From contig JABJGM010000002.1 in assembly GCA_018662325.1 (NCBI GenBank), forward strand, positions 72,996 to 136,995: DNA of 64,000 nt. The letters are read 5' to 3'. Source of the stretch: a bacterium (GTDB lineage Bacteria; Patescibacteriota; Gracilibacteria; UBA1369; GCA-2718715). Position numbers and translations under genes: made by a program. The notes beneath the pieces were generated by a model. It worked only from the letters and a program-made list of their open reading frames with translations, was not told the DNA's origin and did no database searches. Shown here piece by piece: positions 10,075 through 19,250 of this stretch. Position 1 is the first letter of the stretch. Every line of letters starts with the position of its first letter.

Positions 10075-10704
10075 ATGATTTTATCGGATAAAGATATTTT
10101 AAAATATTTAGAAACAGGAGAAATAGAAATCTCACCTTTTGATAAAAAATATCTACAACCAGCTTCTATAGATTTACATTTAGATAAGCATTTTTTAGTG
10201 TTTGACAATCAAAAACACTATGTAATCGATCCAAAACTTCCAGTGGATGACATGATGAGAGAAGTAACTATTGATGAAGATGGAGCGTTTATTTTACACC
10301 CAGGTGAGTTTGCACTTGGCTTAATTTATGAAAAAACTGGAGTTTCTAACCGGTTTGCAGGAAGACTTGAAGGAAAAAGTAGCGTTGGTAGACTTGGAGT
10401 ATTAATCCACGTCACAGCTGGTTTTTTAGATCCAGGAAACTCATTACAAATGACGCTAGAACTGCATAATGTATCAAATCTTCCTATAAAGCTGTATTAT
10501 AAAATGCCAATTGCGCAAATTGCTTTTGAAGAACTATCTTCTGAATGTCTGAAACCTTACTCAAAAGAAATGGGTAGCAAATATGTCGGAGATACGAAAC
10601 CTAGAGCCTCTCAAATGTGGAGAAACTTTAGACCTATCAAACAAAAAGAAAATTTAACAAAAGAAAATGAAAACAGCAATCATATCATCCTCCCAAAATC
10701 TTAA
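10075..10704 (+). CDS. dcd: dCTP deaminase
   Basis: MILSDKDI, QPASIDLHL, GRLEGKSSVGRLG, HVTAGFLDPG motifs. Confidence 0.93.
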   Translation: MILSDKDILKYLETGEIEISPFDKKYLQPASIDLHLDKHFLVFDNQKHYVIDPKLPVDDMMREVTIDEDGAFILHPGEFALGLIYEKTGVSNRFAGRLEGKSSVGRLGVLIHVTAGFLDPGNSLQMTLELHNVSNLPIKLYYKMPIAQIAFEELSSECLKPYSKEMGSKYVGDTKPRASQMWRNFRPIKQKENLTKENENSNHIILPKS

Positions 10705-11188
10705 TTCCAAATCTTACTTGCTATGCAAGGAAGTTGAGAAACTTCTTTTAGAAAAAGGTGTAGAAGTAGTATTTATTGATGGTAAAGACTTTTGCCTTGG
10801 TACTTACCACAAACAAACTGAAGACAATAAAAAAGTGGCTAATCTAATTAAAGATTGTGATAATTTTATATTTGGAATGGCAGTTTATCAGTATTCTTTT
10901 AATGCAAATTTAAAGTTAATTTTAGATACTTGCATGGATGAATGTGATAACAAACTATTTGGAACTTTAGTTGCAGCTGGCGGTCAGAAGTCTTACTTAA
11001 GCTACATGGACCTTGTGAAATGCTGCATGAATGAATGGCGAATGATTCCCCTGCCAAGAGTTGTTTTTTGTAATTCATCAGACTTTGAGTTTAATGCTGA
11101 AAAAACTATTCCCTCTCAAGATCTTGAAACAAGATTAGTAGAGTTTACAAATGACTTTGAAAAAATTGGGCAAAAATTACTAAGCTAA
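10667..11188 (+). CDS. NAD(P)H-dependent FMN reductase/flavodoxin-like protein
   Basis: SSSQNLNSKSYLLCKEVEKLL flavin-binding start and GMAVYQYSFNANLKLILD core; starts inside the dcd 3' end. Confidence 0.75.
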   Translation: MKTAIISSSQNLNSKSYLLCKEVEKLLLEKGVEVVFIDGKDFCLGTYHKQTEDNKKVANLIKDCDNFIFGMAVYQYSFNANLKLILDTCMDECDNKLFGTLVAAGGQKSYLSYMDLVKCCMNEWRMIPLPRVVFCNSSDFEFNAEKTIPSQDLETRLVEFTNDFEKIGQKLLS

Positions 11189-11224
11189 GACTTAGACTTT
11201 TCAAAAGTTTTAAAATAATGTATT

Positions 11225-11527
11225 GTGCAAAAAAAAACTATGATTAAAAAACTATTAAATATTTTCGTTTTATTAGGTGTTTGTCTTTTTTTGTATAGCC
11301 AAAACGACTATTCTGCATTTATCCTAGGGAATTCACAATTCGAAGCTGCGAGCAAGAATTCTATTTCGGTTTCAAATTTGATAATCGAAGAGGGTAAATA
11401 CTTTTTAAATGTAAGTAATGGGTATCAGGTGAAAAGAGTTCCTGTCGAATTAAAATCGGAAATTCAAGATGGTTTTGTGGAAATAGATTATAAATTCTCA
11501 AAAAATGAACGAATCCTTACAAAGTAA
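11225..11527 (+). CDS. Small exported/membrane-anchored hypothetical protein
   Basis: 100 aa ORF with N-terminal hydrophobic segment; GTG 11225 or ATG 11240; 3' end overlaps mnmA. Confidence 0.55.
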   Translation: MQKKTMIKKLLNIFVLLGVCLFLYSQNDYSAFILGNSQFEAASKNSISVSNLIIEEGKYFLNVSNGYQVKRVPVELKSEIQDGFVEIDYKFSKNERILTK

Positions 11528-12563
11528 AAAAGTAGCTCTTTTGGCATCAGGTGGAGTTGATAGTTCTGTAGCTATGGCTCTTTTAAAAGAAGATGGATAC
11601 GAGGTTGAGGCTTTTTATCTTAAAATTTGGCTAGAAGATGAGCTAGCTTTTTTGGGTGACTGCCCATGGAATGAAGACTTGAAATACCTTGAAGAAGTTT
11701 GCAAACAATTGGACATAAAACTGAATATTGTACCTATGCAGAAAGAGTATTTCGAAAAGGTTGTTTCGTATACAATCAATGAAGTCAAAAACGGAAGAAC
11801 TCCAAACCCAGATGTGATGTGTAATAATCATATTAAATTTGGAATGTTTTTAGAAAAAGTACCAAAGGGATTTGATTTTATAGCCTCTGGTCACTATGCG
11901 CAAACTCAAGAAATAGATAACAACACATACCTAAAAATGGCTCCTGATGCAATTAAAGATCAGACTTACTTTTTAGCTAATTTAAATAAAGATATTTTAA
12001 ATAAAGTTCTATTTCCAATTGGTGAATTCTCTAAATCAGAAGTGAGATCTTTAGCTGAAAAATTCAACCTAGCAAATAAAAAACGAAAAGACTCTCAAGG
12101 AATTTGCTTTCTAGGAAAACTGAAATTCAATGAATTCCTTGAACACTATTTAGGTAAAAAACCCGGAGAAATAATTGACTTTGATTCAAAAGAAATATTA
12201 GGCGAGCATAATGGATTTTACTACCACACAGTTGGACAAAGAAAAGGATTAGGACTTTCAGGTGGGCCCTACTATGTTGTTGATAAAGATATTGATAAAA
12301 ATATTGTTTATGTATCTAAAAACTATTTTTCAGAAAGCAAAATCAGAAAAACTTTTAACATTGGGTCTTTGAACCTATTTGGGAAAAAACTATCTGAAGC
12401 AGAAAACCTAAGTGTTAAAATTAGGCACGGTGAAAAAATTTACAACTGTAGTGTTGAAACAAATAAAATCACCTTAGCTGAATCAGATCAAGGAATCGCA
12501 AAAGGTCAGTTTGCAGTGTTTTATGATGGAGATATTTGCCTGGGCTGTGCAGTTATATCTTGA
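11505..12563 (+). CDS. mnmA: tRNA-specific 2-thiouridylase MnmA
   Basis: ASGGVDSSVAMALL PP-loop, GRTPNPDVMCN, ASGHYAQ, KDQTYFL, DSQGICFLG motifs; TGA stop. Confidence 0.95.
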   Translation: MNESLQSKKVALLASGGVDSSVAMALLKEDGYEVEAFYLKIWLEDELAFLGDCPWNEDLKYLEEVCKQLDIKLNIVPMQKEYFEKVVSYTINEVKNGRTPNPDVMCNNHIKFGMFLEKVPKGFDFIASGHYAQTQEIDNNTYLKMAPDAIKDQTYFLANLNKDILNKVLFPIGEFSKSEVRSLAEKFNLANKKRKDSQGICFLGKLKFNEFLEHYLGKKPGEIIDFDSKEILGEHNGFYYHTVGQRKGLGLSGGPYYVVDKDIDKNIVYVSKNYFSESKIRKTFNIGSLNLFGKKLSEAENLSVKIRHGEKIYNCSVETNKITLAESDQGIAKGQFAVFYDGDICLGCAVIS

Positions 12564-12689
12564 GCTAAAAACACATCAATTGGAATAGTAGAAAGAGTTT
12601 TAAGTTAATAAAAGATCTGGCTTGGCTATTTTTTTATTTAGTTTTTAAATTATATTCTGTATACTATTACTGATTTAAAAATTATAAAT

Positions 12690-13361
12690 ATGAATAAAAA
12701 TAACAATACTCTTATTATTTCAATATTAATTGGTTGTTTTGCCATTGCACTATCAATTATTTTTTATGCTATTCAAACTACACCAACAAATTCAAATGGA
12801 AATGTTCAAGTTGAGACTGAAAAACAAGCTCCCTTAGAAATATCCATTGATGATGATGCGGTTTTAGGAGATCCAGATGCTCCAATTACCTTGGTTGAAT
12901 TTTCGGATTATAACTGCTCTTATTGTAAAAGGCATTTCACTAATACATTTCCTTTAATTAAGAAAAAATATATAGATACTGGTAAGGTAAAAATGGTATT
13001 TAGGGATGCAGCTTACTATGGTCAGAACTCTATTGCTCTAGCAAATGCAGCTTCGTGTGCTCAAAAAATTGGTGGTAATGAAGCTTATTATAAAATTCAC
13101 TCAGAAATTTTTTCTGGAAATAAAAACTTAGATAATATCATTCTAGCTGGTTCTGATTTTGGCTTAGATAAAACTAACTTTAGTGAATGTATAAAAAACA
13201 ACGAACAAATGGACGAAGTCCTTTATGACTCACAAGATGCAAGAAAATATGGCGTAAATGGAACTCCAGGATTCTTTATTAACGGAGTAAAAGTTTCAGG
13301 TGCTGTTCCTTTTGATAATTTTGAACAAATCATTGAGAACGAACTAAGCAAGCTTAATTAA
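12690..13361 (+). CDS. DsbA-family thiol:disulfide oxidoreductase, membrane anchored
   Basis: N-terminal TM; VEFSDYNCSYCKRH CxxC site; GVNGTPGFFINGV cis-Pro region. Confidence 0.92.
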   Translation: MNKNNNTLIISILIGCFAIALSIIFYAIQTTPTNSNGNVQVETEKQAPLEISIDDDAVLGDPDAPITLVEFSDYNCSYCKRHFTNTFPLIKKKYIDTGKVKMVFRDAAYYGQNSIALANAASCAQKIGGNEAYYKIHSEIFSGNKNLDNIILAGSDFGLDKTNFSECIKNNEQMDEVLYDSQDARKYGVNGTPGFFINGVKVSGAVPFDNFEQIIENELSKLN

Positions 13362-13365
13362 ATTT

Positions 13366-13806
13366 ATGAATTCTAACAAACAAGCTTTTCTTTTTGGGTT
13401 TACATTCATTGCGCTATTTTTAACTTCAGTAATAGCGCTTATAAAGCTACCTGGAAGCTTTAATCAAACATGTTTAATCGGAGCATACTTCACACCTATT
13501 AATGTTGTTTACAATGCAATTGCTAGCTCTATGGTTGCGTTTATACTAAGTAATATTTTAGAATTTGGAAGTAACTTTAAAGTGAATTCTTCTATGCTTG
13601 GAATTTTTACGTGGATAACAACAACATTTTGTATACCCTGCATGATTCCCCTTTTAAGCTTCTTGGGATTTTCAGTATCTTTGAGTTTTCTTTCTTATAA
13701 CAACTTATGGTTTCAAGTTGCGAGTATTGTAATTTTAAGTTTTGGTGTTTATGAAAGCCTTAAACTTAAAAATAGTAAATGTTTAAATGGAAATTGCGAC
13801 ATTTAA
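13366..13806 (+). CDS. Small polytopic membrane protein with CxxC and CxxxxC cysteine pairs
   Basis: 146 aa, about 4 hydrophobic segments, TFCIPCMIP and C-terminal KCLNGNCDI; 4 nt after the DsbA stop. Confidence 0.65.
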   Translation: MNSNKQAFLFGFTFIALFLTSVIALIKLPGSFNQTCLIGAYFTPINVVYNAIASSMVAFILSNILEFGSNFKVNSSMLGIFTWITTTFCIPCMIPLLSFLGFSVSLSFLSYNNLWFQVASIVILSFGVYESLKLKNSKCLNGNCDI

Positions 13807-13813
13807 AAATCTT

Positions 13814-13841
13814 TTGACTAGGTAAAGATTGTGTGTATAAT
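13814..13841 (+). promoter_or_regulatory. Sigma70-like promoter for initiator tRNA: TTGACT-N16-TATAAT
   Basis: -35 13814-13819, -10 13836-13841, tRNA starts 13854. Confidence 0.75.
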
Positions 13842-13853
13842 GAATATACAAAT

Positions 13854-13928
13854 CGCGGAGTAGAGCAGTGGCAGCTCGTCAGGCTCATAACCTGAAGGTC
13901 GGTGGTTCGAATCCACCCTCCGCAACCA
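13854..13928 (+). tRNA. Initiator tRNA-fMet (CAT), CCA encoded
   Basis: C1:A72 mismatch (CGCGGAG/CTCCGCA), A11:U24 in D stem, anticodon loop CTCATAA, T arm GGTGG-TTCGAAT-CCACC. Confidence 0.93.
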
Positions 13929-13942
13929 AAAAAAAACAAAGA

Positions 13943-13973
13943 AACCTTAGAGAAATCTAAGGTTATTTTTTTT
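13943..13973 (+). terminator. Rho-independent terminator downstream of tRNA-fMet, possibly bidirectional
   Basis: AACCTTAGA-GAAA-TCTAAGGTT perfect 9-bp stem followed by ATTTTTTTT. Confidence 0.85.
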
Positions 13974-14841
13974 AAACTGAATTAATTGCTTGCTTAATGT
14001 GTTTACTGTGAATTATTCCTTCTTTATAGGCTTGCGAGTCTTTAATATTTATGACTAACTTAGACTTAGAGACAGTACCTCTTTTTAAGCTTGATACCGA
14101 CTGACTACAAATTCTATAATCAATTCCGTTATATAAAAACTTATAATTATCATGACTTCCAGCTCCATCTATAATCACCAATCTTCCCCCGGGCACTATT
14201 TGTCTAATTAAATTTTTTAAAATTTTATTATGCTCATCTTCGGTAATTGGTCTGTCTATAAATGTTATTTTATTTCTAGCTTCAGCTTTTTGAGCTCTAC
14301 GCTTTAACCTTTCTGCTTCACGAGCTCTTTTTCTTGCACCAAAATTTTCACCTGGAGTATGCATTTGTATTAGTATCTGATTTCTTCTTTCTAGATCTTC
14401 TTCTAACACCTGAATTCTTTTATTGTTTTTTTGAATTAAGTTAGATAGCTCCTGTATTACTGTTTGCAATTTGGAATCTAGATAAACTTCATAAACAACT
14501 TCGACATGATCTAAAAATTCAACTAATTGTTCGTTTAAAAATTTAAAGTCATCAAGTGATTCACAATTTTGGATAAGCGACCTTATGGCATTAAGTTCTT
14601 GAAAAACCTCATTTATTTCTTCTTGGTCGACTTCTGTTCTTTTATCTTCTTTTTTTAAAGCCTTGTCTAACTCAACAACAATAGATTCATGTACTTGAGT
14701 ACATTCGCCCGTAATCCCATCAGACTGAACTACTTCTTTTATTTCAAGATTAAGATCTTGAATTTTCCTACAAACTAAAGCTCCTTTAATTTTTTCAAAT
14801 AAGCTTTTTAAGCCTTCTAACATAATAGATATTATTTTCAT
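13972..14841 (-). CDS. Coiled-coil protein with a C-terminal HicA-like small domain (tentative)
   Basis: Long helical/coiled-coil region, then IVPGGRLVIIDGAGSHDNYKFLYNGIDYRI...KRGTVSKSKLVI. ORF track starts at TTG 14874; ATG 14841 or 14823 more likely. Confidence 0.5.
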   Translation of the reverse strand: MKIISIMLEGLKSLFEKIKGALVCRKIQDLNLEIKEVVQSDGITGECTQVHESIVVELDKALKKEDKRTEVDQEEINEVFQELNAIRSLIQNCESLDDFKFLNEQLVEFLDHVEVVYEVYLDSKLQTVIQELSNLIQKNNKRIQVLEEDLERRNQILIQMHTPGENFGARKRAREAERLKRRAQKAEARNKITFIDRPITEDEHNKILKNLIRQIVPGGRLVIIDGAGSHDNYKFLYNGIDYRICSQSVSSLKRGTVSKSKLVINIKDSQAYKEGIIHSKHIKQAINSV

Positions 14842-14955
14842 TCTTTTTTTATACTTTTTATTACAATTTGTCAACTATGTTTTTTAGTTAAATTTTATAA
14901 GTTTACTTCGTTTTTTTTTATTGTTAATATTTCTATAATTAAAATAAAAAATATT

Positions 14956-16221
14956 ATGATCAAAGCTCAACTTTTGAAAGGTTTCCAAGATGTTTACGGA
15001 AACGATGCAGAGTTAAAAGAATTTATCTGCAATCAAATTATATCGGAATTAAAGCTATTTGGATACTCACCTCTTGAAACTCCTGTTTTAGAATATGCGG
15101 AAGTTTTAATGGGAAATATTGGTGAAGATGAAAAGTTAATTTACAACTTTAAAGATCACGGAGACCGTCATGTTGCAATGAAATATGATCACACTGTGAG
15201 TCTTGCTAGATTTGTTGCCAACAACCATATGGAAATTGGTTTACCTTTTAAAAGATATCAGTTAGGACCAAGCTTTAGGGCTGACAAGCCTCAAAGAGGA
15301 AGAACAAGACAATTTACCCAACTAGATTTAGATATACTTGGTACAGATGAAATTTTGGCAGAAGTTGAAACTTTAAATTTAATTGTAAAATGCTACAAGA
15401 AGCTTGGATTTAAGAATATAAAAATTCAAATCAATGATAGAAAATTAGTTGATTCAATTATTGAAAATTTAAAAATTTCCGAAGCAAATCAAAAGGATGT
15501 TTTTATATGCCTAGATAAAACTGATAAAATTGGTCTTAAAGCTGCTTGTGAACTCATGATAGAAAGAGGTATATCACAAGAAATAGCTGATAAACTTTTT
15601 AAAGTTTTTAACATTCAAGGATCAAATAAAGAAATCTTAAATCATTTAGAGGCTTTTAATACCACAACTCTTAGTAGTATTATAGATTACGCTGATAAAT
15701 TAGGATTTGAAGAAAATTTAAACATCAATCTTGGAGTAGTAAGAGGTTTAGACTACTATACAGGTTTGGTATTTGAGGTTGTAGATGAACAAATTAAAAT
15801 TGGATCTTTTGGTGGAGGTGGAAGATATGAGAATCTTTGCGAGCGTTTTACCCACGAAAAAATTTCTGGAATAGGATATTCATTTGGAATTGAAAGAGTT
15901 ATGATTGCAATGCAAGACTTAAAATTAGATACACAAACACAAGAAAACAAAATTTTAATCGTTGCGCTAGATCCAAATTACAGATTAAATGCTGTTTCCC
16001 TAAACAATAAACTTGCAAAAGAAAAGATTATTAGTGAGATAGCTTTAAAAGATACTAAACTTGCAAAACAAATTAAATATGCAGAGAAGAAATCTTGTAC
16101 GCATGTAATTTTAATTGGTGAAGATGAAGTTAAAAATCAAAACTTTACTTTAAAAAACCTAGAGTCTCAAGAACAAGAAACTCTAGATTATGATGGATTA
16201 GTTAAACATCTTAAAGGTTAA
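14956..16221 (+). CDS. hisS: Histidyl-tRNA synthetase
   Basis: KGFQDVYG start, RYQLGPSFRADKPQRGRTRQFTQLDLDILG (motif 2), VRGLDYYTGLVFEV and FGGGGRYENL (motif 3 region). Confidence 0.92.
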   Translation: MIKAQLLKGFQDVYGNDAELKEFICNQIISELKLFGYSPLETPVLEYAEVLMGNIGEDEKLIYNFKDHGDRHVAMKYDHTVSLARFVANNHMEIGLPFKRYQLGPSFRADKPQRGRTRQFTQLDLDILGTDEILAEVETLNLIVKCYKKLGFKNIKIQINDRKLVDSIIENLKISEANQKDVFICLDKTDKIGLKAACELMIERGISQEIADKLFKVFNIQGSNKEILNHLEAFNTTTLSSIIDYADKLGFEENLNINLGVVRGLDYYTGLVFEVVDEQIKIGSFGGGGRYENLCERFTHEKISGIGYSFGIERVMIAMQDLKLDTQTQENKILIVALDPNYRLNAVSLNNKLAKEKIISEIALKDTKLAKQIKYAEKKSCTHVILIGEDEVKNQNFTLKNLESQEQETLDYDGLVKHLKG

Positions 16222-17461
16222 TATTTACACTGTAATATATTTCGAGTAATCGGTTATATTTTGCGACCCTTTCTCCCCTACTTGGGGCACCAGTTTTAAT
16301 TTGACCGTTTGAGACACCAAGTGCTAAATCTGAAATAAAAGTATCATCAGTCTCACCACTTCTGTGTGAAATTACTACGTTAAAAGCTTCATTTTGAGCC
16401 ATAGAAATTGCTTTTAAGGTTTCTGTTACCGTGCCAATTTGATTTGGTTTAATTAAAATTGCATTACACCAAGCTCCTTCAATTGCTTGAGATAATTTTG
16501 TTGTATTAGTGACAAGCAGGTCGTCTCCGACAATTTGAATTTTATCACCAAATTTTTTAGTGAATTTTTGCCAAGCTTGAATATCCTCTTCTTGGAATGG
16601 ATCTTCGATAGAATAAAAAGGATACTTTTCAATCATTTCACCATAAACCTCTAATAGTTGATCAGAAGTTAATTCATGCTTTTCTCCAGATAATGTGAAT
16701 TTATATTTACCATCTACATAAAATTCATTAGCTGCTGCATCTATACAAAAGAAAATTTCTTCTCCAAGCTTATACCCAGCTTTTTTTACAGCTTCAGATA
16801 GAAGGTCTAAGGCTTCAAAACTAGAGCTTAAATTAGGAGCAAATCCCCCTTCATCTCCAACAGAAGTTTTATGACCTTTTTCGGCTAAGATACTTTTAAG
16901 AGTATGGAAGATTTCAGCACCAGCTCTAACTTTCTCTTTGAAATCATTAATTCCAATCGGGAAAATCATAAACTCTTGAATTTCTAAGCCTGAATCTGCA
17001 TGCTTTCCACCATTGATTAAATTAAACATTGGAGTTGGAAATATAAGATTAGTTGGATGAAAAGATTCATATAAATGCTGATCATTTGAAAGCGCAAAAA
17101 GTCTTGAAAAAGCCATAGATACAGCTAAAATCGCATTTGCACCAAGCTTTGATTTATTGATTGTTCCGTCCATTTTTATTAATACTTCGTCAAAGTCATT
17201 TTGGCTTTCAAATTGTCTTCCAACCACAGCTGGTTTAATTATATGGTTGATGTTTTCAATAGCTTTTAAAACTCCTTTTCCTTTGAATCTTTTTGAGTCT
17301 AAATCTCTAAGTTCATAGGCTTCAAATTTTCCAGTAGAAGCTCCAGAGGGTACTTTACTTTGTACTACATCTCCACCAGTAGATTGCATTACACAGCAAA
17401 CCGTAGGATTACCTCTAGAATCAAGGATTTCATAAGCATATATATCTTGTATATTAAACAT
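16211..17461 (-). CDS. eno: Enolase
   Basis: YEILDSRGNPTV, VPSGASTGKFEA, NGGKHADSGLEIQEFMI, GDEGGFAPNL, SIEDPFQEED, GDDLLVTN, SHRSGETDDTFI. Confidence 0.97.
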   Translation of the reverse strand: MFNIQDIYAYEILDSRGNPTVCCVMQSTGGDVVQSKVPSGASTGKFEAYELRDLDSKRFKGKGVLKAIENINHIIKPAVVGRQFESQNDFDEVLIKMDGTINKSKLGANAILAVSMAFSRLFALSNDQHLYESFHPTNLIFPTPMFNLINGGKHADSGLEIQEFMIFPIGINDFKEKVRAGAEIFHTLKSILAEKGHKTSVGDEGGFAPNLSSSFEALDLLSEAVKKAGYKLGEEIFFCIDAAANEFYVDGKYKFTLSGEKHELTSDQLLEVYGEMIEKYPFYSIEDPFQEEDIQAWQKFTKKFGDKIQIVGDDLLVTNTTKLSQAIEGAWCNAILIKPNQIGTVTETLKAISMAQNEAFNVVISHRSGETDDTFISDLALGVSNGQIKTGAPSRGERVAKYNRLLEIYYSVNINL

Positions 17462-17549
17462 GTTTTTTTATTAGGTTATGAAAAGATTAACAAATAACTT
17501 GGATTTATTCCAAGAATTTTGTAATATAAATGCAAATTAATCTAAAATT

Positions 17550-18110
17550 ATGGAAATCAAAGCAATGGCAAATGGTGAATTTTTAATTAAATACGAAAAT
17601 GGAAAAGTGAGTATTGACCCGCAAAGTTCAAACGATGCTAATTTAACTTTATACACTAGAGGAGATGCAAAATTCAAAAAAGGATTGAGCTTAGATTGGC
17701 CAGGTGAATATGAAGCTGAAAACGTACTTTGTACTAGCATTCAAGTTTTAAAAAATGAAAAAGAACATAGAGTTTTAAGTTTAGAAATAGAAGGATTTAG
17801 AGTTGCATTTATGGGTAAATTAAACACTTTAATACCTGACAAAATTGTGAAAAATCTGTCTGCTGTGGAAATTTTAGTTTTACCTTTATCTATGTCTGTT
17901 AAAGATATGCAAGTTTTAGTTGAAGAAATCGAGCCAAATGTAACTTTGATAGTCAAAGATGATTCTTACAAAGACAGTGAAGATATAGTTAAATATGAAA
18001 AATATCTTAAAATTCTAGGTCAAGAAAATATTGAACCTTTAGATAGCTTGAAATTAAAAAAGAAAGAAGAGCTTGAAGAATTAAATAATTTCATAGTTCT
18101 CAACGTTTAA
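17550..18110 (+). CDS. Metallo-beta-lactamase-fold (UlaG-like) protein without an apparent HxHxDH site
   Basis: SIDPQ, LDWPGEYEAENV, FRVAFMGKLNTLIPDKIVKNLSAVEILVLPLS match the scaffold of UlaG-like MBL proteins, but no HxHxDH. Confidence 0.6.
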   Translation: MEIKAMANGEFLIKYENGKVSIDPQSSNDANLTLYTRGDAKFKKGLSLDWPGEYEAENVLCTSIQVLKNEKEHRVLSLEIEGFRVAFMGKLNTLIPDKIVKNLSAVEILVLPLSMSVKDMQVLVEEIEPNVTLIVKDDSYKDSEDIVKYEKYLKILGQENIEPLDSLKLKKKEELEELNNFIVLNV

Positions 18111-18114
18111 ATAA

Positions 18115-18189
18115 GTCCCTGTAGTTTAATGGATAGAACAAAAACCTCCTAAGTTTTAGGTCCAGGTTCAATTCCTGGCGGGGATACCA
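18115..18189 (+). tRNA. tRNA-Arg (anticodon CCT), CCA encoded
   Basis: GTCCCTG/CGGGGAT acceptor (G1:U72), AAAAC-CTCCTAA-GTTTT anticodon arm, CCAGG-TTCAATT-CCTGG T arm, A-CCA. Confidence 0.92.
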
Positions 18190-19116
18190 TTACCCAGATT
18201 CTCTAGCCGATTTATCTTCATTTTTAGTTAACTCTAAGAATGAAAATACCCATACGGCTTTTGTGAATATAAATAAAGTACCTGCTAATTTAGCAAGTAA
18301 AACTAAAGAGCCTAATGATAAAAATAAGGCTACAAATTTTGCTAGAAAGAAAAATTGTGATTGAATAATTAAACTAAATATCCAGGAGATTAAAAGTGGT
18401 AATCCAATTACAAAAACCATATTAAGTAAGACTCTAAGTCCAATTAAGCTTAGTAAAAATAAAATTAAAACTGTTTCTTTTAGGTTGAAAATTACTAATG
18501 AAGCACTTTTTTTAAGTGCTGCAAATATATTATCTTCGTCGATAACTACATAGTTTTCAGCATAAGCAAAAAGTAACGTAGCAATTATCGAAACTATTGA
18601 CATCAACACTATAATTGGCATAAAAAAGCTAGCAAAGTCTTTACCAAGATACACATAAAGATAAATAGATCCTCTGAAGATAGTAAAAAACGAAAAGAAA
18701 AATAAAACACCATGTAGTTCAAGAAGTACTAAAAAGTTTTGCATTCCATATTTAATTCCATCTCTAAGTCTTACTGATTGATTGTTGTACTCTCTGGCTA
18801 AGATTTGTATTACTGACCCCTCTGCAAATACAGGAACTGCAAGTTCTAAAAGAAAAAAGACTAATACTGCAATTATAATAGGCAAGGTAAGGCTAGGATA
18901 GTTGTTGAAAATAGCTAAAATGTAATCGTAAAAAAACTTATAAGCAGGATTACTTGGATCATAGACCGCTTGTCTTAAGCTAAAAAGCTGGTAGGCAAAT
19001 ATAACAATGGTTACCACAGTTGTTAAAAGAGCTGGTAAAATCCCATAAATATTAACTAACCTCTTTCGATTTTGAGTATACAACCAAGCCTTTCTGATTA
19101 ATAAGCGAGTATCCAT
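18190..19116 (-). CDS. Polytopic membrane protein of unknown function
   Basis: 308 aa, about 6 hydrophobic segments. Confidence 0.7.
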   Translation of the reverse strand: MDTRLLIRKAWLYTQNRKRLVNIYGILPALLTTVVTIVIFAYQLFSLRQAVYDPSNPAYKFFYDYILAIFNNYPSLTLPIIIAVLVFFLLELAVPVFAEGSVIQILAREYNNQSVRLRDGIKYGMQNFLVLLELHGVLFFFSFFTIFRGSIYLYVYLGKDFASFFMPIIVLMSIVSIIATLLFAYAENYVVIDEDNIFAALKKSASLVIFNLKETVLILFLLSLIGLRVLLNMVFVIGLPLLISWIFSLIIQSQFFFLAKFVALFLSLGSLVLLAKLAGTLFIFTKAVWVFSFLELTKNEDKSARESG

Positions 19117-19215
19117 ATAAATATTAGATTTTAGGTAAGTTTAACATTATTTTATAAAGTTTAAAATTGAAGTATATTTAAAATTATGTTTTTAATTCTG
19201 TTTAGAGTTTAAAGT

Positions 19216-19244
19216 TTGAAAAAAAGTTGATTTTATGTTACAAT
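19216..19244 (+). promoter_or_regulatory. Extended -10 promoter TTGAAA-N17-TACAAT for corA
   Basis: -35 19216-19221, TGt extension, -10 19239-19244; ATG at 19251 falls at the expected +1. Confidence 0.75.
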
Positions 19245-19250
19245 ACAGCC

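Noticed and set aside
17498-17514. Inverted repeat CTTGGA-TTTAT-TCCAAG between eno and the MBL-like gene
   Set aside because: Could be an operator, but 6-bp palindromes of this kind are common in AT-rich intergenic DNA and no regulator is linked.
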